Assembly (NCBI GenBank): GCA_025602915.1
Contig: JAHLJZ010000088.1
Span: 1 to 64,000, forward strand
DNA from: Paraphysoderma sedebokerense
Taxonomy: Eukaryota > Blastocladiomycota > Physodermatomycetes > Physodermatales > Physodermataceae
Reading direction: 5' to 3'
Length of the DNA: 64,000 nucleotides
Shown: piece after piece, positions 56,206 to 64,000 of the stretch
How positions within the stretch are numbered: position 1 is the first letter of the stretch
Layout of the letters: every line of letters starts with the position of its first letter
The notes under the pieces: generated by a model
What the model saw: only the letters and a program-made list of their open reading frames with translations
What the model was told of the DNA's origin: nothing
The model's database searches: none
Made by a program: the position numbers and the translations under genes

Positions 56206-58316
56206 CTATGATCTATGATAGTGGTTGTCTTGAGGCGAGTACATATGTGGATTACCATCTCCATTTTGTGGATACCACTGATTTGAGGTGTTTGGTTGTG
56301 AAGAGTGGTTAGAATTGTTATGATCCGAAGAGAAAGATGACAGTACTGACATGCGGTGCGAATCTGGCAAGTATTGAGCAGACATGTGTCGGTGAACATT
56401 TGAATTGTTTGAAGTCATGGGATGATGTGCTGTAACAGGGCTTTGTTGGGGGTAGGAAAAGCTTCCGTTGGTTGGTGAATGTATAGAATGAGAGTGCGAT
56501 TGGTGCCATTGAAACATATTTGGATGATTATCATTAGGCGCCTGGGGAGCTAGTAGAGGGGACTGTGATGGTGGAAGAAATCTGTTTCCGGCGCCATTTT
56601 GTGAGTCACTGGGTGGTACTACTAACTCGGTAAACATCGGCTTTTGAACATCATCCTTGGGATTCCGTTTGCGATAGAGTTTAGCAGCACCAACCAACAT
56701 TAATACGAAAGCCAAACCGCCAAATACTCCACCAAGAATGACTGGCAAGTTTGATGAATTCCCGCCAGTGGACTGGGCTTGTGGCGAAGCAAGAGAGCGC
56801 TTTTGTGGAGGATACGATACACCAGCGTAACTTAAACCGACGTCAAAACAGATCCCTGCTGAAGTCCAACTGCGCCAATCTCCTTGATTCTGAGAACAGT
56901 ATGTATCAATGGCTTGCTGTTCAGTTAACGTCCTGCCGCCTTCCTTATACGTGCCGTCCGATTCTATTTAACGAAGTCAAGTTAAAAGAGAGTATTCATT
57001 TGTTATTCACTCGCGCTACATACCCTTGAATGGTCCACAGAAGCCAGCTGCAGAACAACACATCCCGAACGGACATGTAGAGTTGGGGTTATTTTTCCCG
57101 CACACAGGTCGTCCTGTACCGTCTCTAATTAGCCTATCAGGCTCTGGTAACTGCTTTTCATTACATTTTCGATCCGCCATCGGCAAGTTCGTAGCTCCTT
57201 CGCCTGATTCAATTACGTTTGACCAAGTTTTGAATTCTCCAGCGGGGATGCCAATCTGTGGAGGTGCTCGATTTGGGCAATTATCCGCTACACATACTCC
57301 CAAGTTATTGGCATTGTTGAAGTATCTGCATTGACCCGACTCCGTGGTAAATGGATCACCCCCAGTGAAAATGGGTTTCGATTTCGGTTCTGTTGGTCCA
57401 CCTTCGATGTATAAATCCGAACAACTGTAATACTCCCCAAGAGCTTGACCACCGCCGTACCAAACCCATTGTAGACTGAATAAATACATTTCAACAACAT
57501 TTCCTTGAGAAATCTAAACAATGTGGGGAGCTTGCTACATACCTGTAGGCACCGTCCTGTAGCCAACTCGGAATATGGGCATAAGTAAAGCAGGGATTCT
57601 TGGAACCATTGGCAGGATTGCTAATTTAATTGGAATGTACCATAATCCGTTTGTCAGTACGCATATATCGTCAACCCACTTTCTCCGATCAACTTACGAA
57701 TCTAATCCCTCCGGGTCACTTAGCAAGTCTGCTCGACAATGAGATTCATAACATGATAAGTGAAATATGTTTTCATTGAAAGATTGTTGATTATCTGTTT
57801 TCTCGTATGAGGCTTCTCGATACAATTAGATGAGTAGGAAACCGATTAGAGACATTATGTTAGGTTGATGTGGCGTTCAGCATTTGAGCTTGAAAATATT
57901 GAGGTGATAGATTATCACAAACTCACCTAACGATAGTCTAACAAATCCTCCAGTATGATTATTCCGCGGCCACTCAACTCTGATTTGTTCACCCCTCTTG
58001 TATACCTTCACTGAATCTTTTGGAGGTGGGTTACCCTGCTTTGGGCCGTCACATGTGGCGGTACATAGATTCTGATTTGGACTCTTGTTGGTAGAGGACG
58101 CAAGATTACCTGGGCAACATCCTGTGTTGGTATCAGCTTGGTTTTGCCTATATTATTGTCGTTACAGTCAGCACGGAGATGTTCAGAAGTCTGCGGCGGT
58201 AAATCAAGGATAACTTACCTGGTGATTGGAGAGGTCATGTAGGAATGCCCCATTAAGAATGAGGTTAGAGTGGAGAGAATCCAGACTGAGATAATCAGTA
58301 ATCTTGGTGTAGCCAT
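56206..58316 (-). CDS. Membrane-anchored LPMO-like protein with hevein-type domain
   Basis: Six exons on the minus strand: 58316-58219, 58147-57927, 57794-57698, 57620-57543, 57475-57024, 56963-56206; 567 residues. The signal peptide MATPRLLIISVWILSTLTSF ends just before His24 (HSYMTSPITR), so cleavage would leave an N-terminal His as in copper-dependent lytic polysaccharide monooxygenases. A second candidate copper-brace His is His97 (NNHTGGFVRLSL). WVWYGGGQALGEYYSCSDLYI (168-188) matches the closing strand of AA10/AA11/AA15-type folds, with Tyr at the axial position. A Cys-rich CBM18/hevein-like unit spans about 290-338 (CPFGMCCSAAGFCG, YC). A single membrane helix (about 389-411) and a His/Ser/Asn-rich cytosolic tail follow. 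Probably acts on, or binds, chitin at the cell surface; activity is unproven. Confidence 0.8.
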
Positions 58317-58704
58317 GATAATGTGGGTTATGTCGCAAAAGAGAGCAGGAGCAAAGCCCTCGTCCTTATCTATAGCAAAAAAAATTCCTCTGCAACGGAG
58401 TTCGCTTAAATGTTCCACAATAGGGGATTGTGCCGCGGAAGCTTGGGCTATTGAATGGCAAACTCCATGCCCGCTTCTCTCAGACATTTAACTGTGTACT
58501 TTATGTTTTCTAAAAGATAACCACTTCCCTCGTCTGATATAACAATCCATTCTGCGTCTAAACATGTAGATCACCAAATACCAGCATCTGAGACAGTTAC
58601 TTGCTTGGATGTTTCGACACATCTCATTGACTGGTTCAATGTCACCTCAACTCGGTGCGTCGGTCAAAATTTTCAAACCACAAAAGCTCAAGTCATGATC
58701 CATA
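58317..58704. other. Intergenic, promoter of LPMO-like gene
   Basis: Between the RAD16 stop and the LPMO-like start, both on the minus strand. The frame of the LPMO-like gene stays open upstream to 58487, but the predicted signal peptide argues for the inner ATG. Confidence 0.5.
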
Positions 58705-61700
58705 TTACATAACAAATAAAAATCTCAAATCTTCTTCAGATAACTTAGCCAAGGCAGCCACATCCTTCCCGATGGTAGAATCAAAGAGCGCTTTTTTCTT
58801 TTCTTGTAACTGGACGATACGCTGGTAAAAGGTCCATATTAGTTTAAATGTAAATGGCATGCAGATGAGTGTTCAACACGCATGTCAATATACGCACCTC
58901 TTCGATACTGTCTTGAATCAAGAGTTTAGTGATCCTAATCGGCCGCCTTTGTCCTAACCGATGAATTCTATCGAATGCTTGGTCCTCTGCAGCTGGATTC
59001 CACCAAGAATCACAACAGAACACTTGACTAGCTTCAGTTAAATTAAGAGCGACACCACCTGCTTTCAAACTAATCAGAAACACGGTAACGTCAGGGTTTT
59101 CGTTGAAGGCTTTTATGACAGCATCCCGCTGCTGCAAATTCATTCTCCCGTCTAATTTCACGCATTCGAATCCGGCTTTGCGTAGCCGCCAATGAGCCAG
59201 ATCGAGGAACGAAACAAATTGAGAGAACACGATTGATTTGATAGTGTGATTCTGGTTGCGGAGGGAAGTGAGTTCCTCAACTAACGCTTCAATTTTTGTC
59301 GACGAGCGCCACTTAGACATGTCAATACGGTTAACAATTGATTTAGGAAGAACGGATGGAGCATCTGAGGAAGAAGGAGGGACAATTTCCGGTTGAGTCA
59401 AGTCGATCGACAGTTTCGTAAAGCAAACTGGGCACGAAGGCTCTGAAGCTGACAAACTGGACTGAATGTATTGTGTGATGTCTAAAATAAGTAACAAGTA
59501 ATTGGCATCAGTAATGAACTTTGACCTAACATAGGTTAAATAAAAGTAAATACCTTCCCGACAAAACGTATGCTTGCATTTGGACATGATTGCATCCTCA
59601 CAAGGCTCATTACAGATACCACAAACGAGATGTTCTCCGTTCATTTCTTGAACACTCTTCAGCTTAGTCGTCACCATATCTGGATGATTCGCCGCTTGCC
59701 TCATTTTTGTTAATAACTCAAAAATATTGGCATAATGATTCAAGACTGTTCCTTCTGCGATATAGGTAGCGAACTGACGTTTAGAATCAGAATACAGGGA
59801 CTGATAAAAATCTTTCTCTTCGTCCGAAAAATAGTCACGACGAATGACGAAATTACGCGGCGGTAATCCTGTTTACAATATTTAATGACTAGGAACGAAA
59901 TCTGCAAACACGCACTTACTAAATTAACTTCAAACGTACCGAGATCATCAGCTTTTTCGATTTTCGTCCTGCGCAACATGATACGGGTCAGAAGCTTTCC
60001 AAGCTTTTCAAATCCTTCTAGACCTTCACCCTGAGCGCCGTGATTCTGTATAGGTTTCAGGATTTCACTATTCCACCTGTAAACCGAATGAATTAAGCTC
60101 CTATCACAGCTGATCATAAATGCAGCAAGTTATAAAAAAGTTACAAACCAACAGAAGTGCTGCATTGGCTTATGTCCACATTCATCGCACGTTCTACGAT
60201 TACTGAACTTCCAAGTTTGCGTCTTACAAGGACATTTTTTACAGAAATAAAAACTGAACGGATCGGCATTCAAAAAACGAATCTAAGAATAGATGTATGA
60301 GCTGATTTCCGAACATGCATCAACAAAAAGAGAATGCAAACCAATGAGTACAATTCACCGACTCTATTTTGTAATGGGGTGCCTGATAAAGACCATTTAA
60401 AATCCGCTTTGAGATGAAATACAGCGCGGGCAGTGTTGCACTAATCAATCGTTGAGTCAAATATAATTTAATGTTGTCTGAATAGCTTCAAACGTACCGT
60501 TCGATCTTTAATAGAATGGGCTTCGTCTAAAATGATTCTACCCCAATCTATGGAATGAAGGATGCTTTTCTCATAAACCTTCTCTCCTTTGCGCTTGACA
60601 CCATATTCTTGTTTTCTAAATCCACTTTCAACAACTGCATAGCTTGTGATGATCACATCGTATTTCATCAGTTCAGATGCTACCGATATCCTATTTTGAC
60701 CATGAAAAATGAGGACATTGAGGGCGCTCGATTCGTTTATGCGATTGAGAACTTCTGCCCGCCATTGCGAAATCGCCACAGTTGGTGCCAGAACGAGAGT
60801 AGGGGTCTCCAATGGTGCCGAGAGGATAAGGGAAATCATAGATAGAGTTTTCCCCATGCCCATTTCATCGGCCAATATCCCGCCCTAAGAAACACGATAA
60901 TGAGTATCACATCATAGAAGTCGGAGAAATCGGTTAATAAGTTTATGACCGAATACCTTCATATCAGTATTTTCTTGCTTCAATAACCAGGCGAGACCTT
61001 CCGTTTGGTAAGGCAGCAACCTCACTTTCAAGGCTTCAGGTTGCACACATGACACCATTTTCATTTCCTCTTTAAAATCTGCGATTTGTTCATCCAGCTT
61101 GGTCCAGACATCTGCTAGCTCCGGATGATGATGTAGAATTTGCTCTTTCTCTCTAAGTTTCTGTAATAAATAGAATGGTCAATGGAGACCTCCTAAAAGA
61201 TCAGGGAATCGCTGAAAAACCTACTCGATTTTGCTGATGAATCTGTCGCCTTCGCTGATGAACCTGCGTATCGTTCCGATTGACTTGTGCCTCAGTAGAT
61301 TCTTCATTTTCAGGGTTCTCTTCTTCTGCAGATTCCTCAGATTCTTCATCGGACGATTCGGCAATGTAATCGTCGTCAAGCTCACTAAGTTCATCACTAT
61401 CGTTGGTAATGTCATTCTTGTTCGGATCGATGGCAGCCTCAACCTGCTTTTTTGAGACCTTTCTTGACATGGGACGTTGTTCCATGTTCTTAGTCTTCGG
61501 GGCGGACTTCCGGGGGGTCTTGCGATTTCGTGCAGACGAGGCCCTTGACGATGGGGTTTTTTTAGGCTCTTCCTTGACAAAGTCACTGTCACTATCGCCA
61601 TTATCCGATTCCGATGGAGCAACCGAATCTGCTTTAAATTCACTATCATCAGACAAATTGTCGGAAAGGTCACTCTCAACGGCCGGTTTTGGTTTCTTGG

Positions 61701-61818
61701 CGGCAACCGACCGTTTCGCTGCCGATGACCTCGTCATTCGTCTCTTTGCCGGGGGATGGCCTGGAGACTTGCCGTCTTCAGACGAGGAATCTTCGCTGTG
61801 AGGTCGCTTTTTTGACAT
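58705..61818 (-). CDS. RAD16: DNA repair ATPase / E3 ligase subunit RAD16
   Basis: Nine exons on the minus strand: 61818-61225, 61160-60957, 60884-60498, 60440-60342, 60282-60149, 60076-59940, 59868-59554, 59481-58898, 58821-58705; 856 residues. RAD16 with RAD7 drives global-genome nucleotide excision repair on non-transcribed DNA. An acidic Ser/Glu-rich N-terminus (about 200 residues) with Lys/Arg clusters is followed by the SNF2 core: Walker A DEMGMGKT (272-279), DEAH (386-389), [19 protein letters not shown], and a Cys-rich insert [15 protein letters not shown] with [15 protein letters not shown]. The RING finger between the two helicase halves is [21 protein letters not shown] to CPVC (about 600-643). 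The C-terminal helicase block is [16 protein letters not shown] to [13 protein letters not shown]. It ends [12 protein letters not shown] as in yeast Rad16. Confidence 0.95.
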
Positions 61819-62093
61819 TCTGACTGCTCTGTACAAACGGAGGGGAAGGCCGAGAGAAATGAAAAATAAAATAAGGACAAGGCCGCTTACGATGGCACTT
61901 CCAAAAGTTCCCACTGCAAAGCCGTGATTTCTTTCTTGGTGCGACAATGGACAATTCAGATTGTGTCGCGATCGACTTTTAGCCCCAAGGCCCGGCTACT
62001 TTAAACCGCCCGGCCCACCGCTAAAGAGAATTATTAATTCATAATTTGTACTCTTTGTTGACAGTTATATGTTATTCTGCTGCATGTATTTAT
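61819..62093. promoter_or_regulatory. Divergent promoter of RAD16 and the amidohydrolase
   Basis: 275-base interval between two divergent start codons. The RAD16 frame is open upstream to about 61947 but the translation lacks similarity to RAD16. No clear TATA box. Confidence 0.4.
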
Positions 62094-64000
62094 ATGCGCA
62101 CGGAAATGCCCCTTCAAATGAGAGTTGCCGCACAAAAAAGCGCCCGCCAACCTTCTCCGATTAGAACTTATCGGCGGTCATCTTCCCGGCAATCCTTTTT
62201 CACCAGATTTCGAACACTGATTATTGTGACCTGTGTTGTCGTATATTATTACTTTTTGTAAGTGATCATAATCATTCATGAGATGTTGTACGATGTTGCT
62301 CATGTGCATCGTATGAGCAAACAGTTCAGGTTCCGGCAATGACAAGCAAATAGACATTACCTTACTACACAACGCTACGATTTACACTGTTGACCCTTCC
62401 TTACCGATTGCAAATACACTCGTCTATACAAATGACAAAATATTAGGGACATATGATAAAGCAGAGTCGATAAGTTCAATTGCAAAGCGATGGGCCGTCA
62501 CTAAAGTTGTCAACGGCCATGGTCAATTTATTATTCCTGGGTTAATCGACGCACACGGGGTATGATATCCCAAGTAGTCCAGCTTCATGGTGCGATACAT
62601 TAGTGTGTTCTAACCATATTTGAAGCACCTCATGGAATTAGGGTTATCATTGGTCAACTGTGATTTGATGGGAACAAAATCTGTCGAGGAAATGAAATCT
62701 CGACTCATTCGATATGTGCAAACTTCGGATAACTTTGATCCACAGAAAGACTGGCTAGTTGGCTCAGGATGGTAAGAAATGTCAAAAACTTGTCTTATTC
62801 TGATCTGTACGCATGAGATTGACTTATAAAGAACAGGGACCAAAACCATTTCTCCCCGCCTATTTTTCCGACTCTACGTGACCTTCGTGATCCTCTTCTT
62901 GATTCAATTCCAATTCTTCTCTACCGAATAGACATTCACGCTATTCTGGTTAACTCGGCAGTGCTTTCGAAGCTCGACCCTTCCTTGTTGAAACCTGTAC
63001 CAGGCGGTGAAATTATACGTGACGATAAGGGGGATTTAACTGGATTGTTCATTGATAATGCAATGAATATTGTTGAAGCAATTAAACCGTCTCCATCAAA
63101 GGAACGATTGATGTTGGCGCTGAAATCTGCGACAAATGAAATGCATAGGAACGGTCTAGTCGGTTTACATGATGCTGGTGTACTGCCCCATGACCTCGAG
63201 TTTTACAAATAGTAAGTTTCGAATGTCGCTCAAATGATCGCTTCTTTGGATTCAAATTAATTCATTTATCTGAAAACTTTGTAGCGCAGCAGATACAGAT
63301 AATTTCCCTCTCCGTTCATACGCCATGATTTCATGTCCATCAGCGGCTTATCCTACCCTTCGAGCTGAATCCCCACTGTTCTGCGCTTCCCAATTTAACA
63401 ATGGCGCTCCTTTACTAAATTACAAGAACAAATTAACAGTTCGTTCGGTCAAACTCTTCTTAGATGGAGCATTGGGTTCGTGGGGTGCCAAAATGGCGAA
63501 CGATTACAGCGACAGTCCAGGGAAAACTGGTTTTCTCAGGTGTAATGACACGGAGGAATGTGGAGAACTGGCGGACGTAGTTGATAAATGGACAAACAAG
63601 GTAGATCTGTTCCTTCTATTTCTTTAATGCTCTGTATTCACAAATTGTATGTCAAACAAGGGATACCAAGTCAATGTCCACTGTATCGGCGATAAAGCCA
63701 ACACCGTCGCTTTAAATGCATTCGAAAGTCTGACTCGAACTCAAACAAAGTCACTTGGGTCCCTTCGTCCTCGAATCGAGCATGCACAAATTGTGGTAAG
63801 CATTCTAATCTTGCACTTTTTGGGGTATCCTCTTGAAATTCACTTTTTCTCGCTTGTAAAAAACAGCAAGAGTCAGATATACGACGATTCGGAAAGCTTC
63901 AAGTCATTCCATCAATGCAACCGACCCATTGTACGAGTGACATGCACTACGCTGAAAGCAGACTAGGCAAAGAACGAATAAATGGAGCATACGCATGGAA
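62094..64000 (+). CDS. YtcJ-type amidohydrolase, membrane-anchored (3' end beyond window)
   Basis: Seven exons seen: 62094-62257, 62325-62559, 62626-62771, 62837-63211, 63285-63600, 63661-63795, 63867-64000 (continues). The N-terminus has a basic stretch, then a single hydrophobic helix RTLIIVTCVVVYYYF (about 40-54), suggesting a type II membrane anchor. The amidohydrolase_3 family pattern follows: ITLLHNATIYTVDPSLPI, IPGLIDAHGHLMELGLSL with the metal motif HxH replaced in form by HGH, WLVGSGWDQNHF, NSAVL, GEIIRDDKGDLTGLFIDNA, LVGLHDAGV, VRSVKLFLDGALGSWGAKM, VNVHCIGDKAN, LRPRIEHAQIV and IPSMQPTHCTSDM. These are the YtcJ hallmarks (metal Lys in VKLFLDG, His in VHCIGD, IEHAQ). The substrate is unknown; a secreted or ER-lumen enzyme is inferred from the anchor. 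Upstream frame at 62046 begins with TTG, so ATG 62094 is preferred. Confidence 0.85.

Noticed and set aside
58317-58487. Upstream in-frame extension of the LPMO-like gene
   Set aside because: It would bury the signal peptide more than 50 residues inside the protein; the inner ATG gives a clean signal peptide ending at His24.
61819-61947. In-frame upstream extension of RAD16 with a hydrophobic helix
   Set aside because: The extension would put a membrane segment on a nuclear protein and resembles nothing in RAD16; the inner ATG followed by an acidic, basic-patched N-terminus fits the family.
1-64000. tRNA, rRNA, CRISPR or transposable elements
   Set aside because: No cloverleaf candidate, rRNA segment, regularly spaced repeat array, transposase, reverse transcriptase or terminal repeat was recognised by eye; a covariance-model or repeat search would be needed to be certain.

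Overview
The window reads as nuclear DNA of a zoosporic (flagellated, early-diverging) fungus. This rests on dense short spliceosomal introns (mostly 50-110 nt, GTAAGT-like donors), fungal housekeeping genes (NAC alpha, RPN10, BMT2, RAD16, NPR3, NAA10), a chitin-binding/LPMO-like surface protein, a CEP350-like centriolar protein, and an imidazolonepropionase and multidomain receptors of kinds usually missing from Dikarya. The phylum-level call is inference. I saw no rRNA, tRNA, CRISPR array, bacterial operon or virus-like element.

Layout. 1-2151: a decaying cluster of a small protein family ending in CaaX-like tails (two intact-looking members, two relics). 2152-4299: mostly non-coding, ending in a TATA box and a 15-bp tandem repeat. 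4300-12160, plus strand: a Ser/Pro-rich protein, NAC alpha, proteasome subunit RPN10 and a long PP2C phosphatase. 11930-28151: a tandem segmental duplication of about 8 kb. Each unit carries the tail of the PP2C gene plus a 20-exon gene for a roughly 1740-residue cell-surface receptor-like protein. The PP2C tail in unit 2 is a relic, and the last codons of a third receptor copy lie just after unit 2. 28283-36092, minus strand: a coiled-coil/PH-like protein, rRNA methyltransferase BMT2, imidazolonepropionase and a two-finger C2H2 protein. 36093-37906: poor in genes, with one tentative spliced small gene. 37907-43309: GATOR1 subunit NPR3 diverging from a FetB/UPF0014 membrane protein with a 4-nt microexon, then NAA10. 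43795-51666: a 2413-residue CEP350-like gene, divergent from a DALRD3-like gene. 54079-58316: an ArsB-type transporter convergent with a membrane-tethered LPMO-like protein. 58705-64000: RAD16 divergent from a membrane-anchored YtcJ-type amidohydrolase that runs off the edge.

How the genes work together. There is no single pathway. The housekeeping genes cover protein biogenesis and turnover (NAC alpha, NAA10, RPN10), rRNA and tRNA modification (BMT2, DALRD3-like), TORC1 control (NPR3) and DNA repair (RAD16). The accessory content is the expanding or decaying families (CaaX small proteins, receptor pair) and the surface chitin/LPMO-like protein. Exon structures were built by eye. In every spliced model the exon lengths sum to an open frame, and the two receptor copies confirm each other exon by exon. 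The strongest leads are the duplicated receptor and its unusual domain chain, the tethered LPMO-like protein, the CaaX small-protein cluster and the 4-nt microexon.
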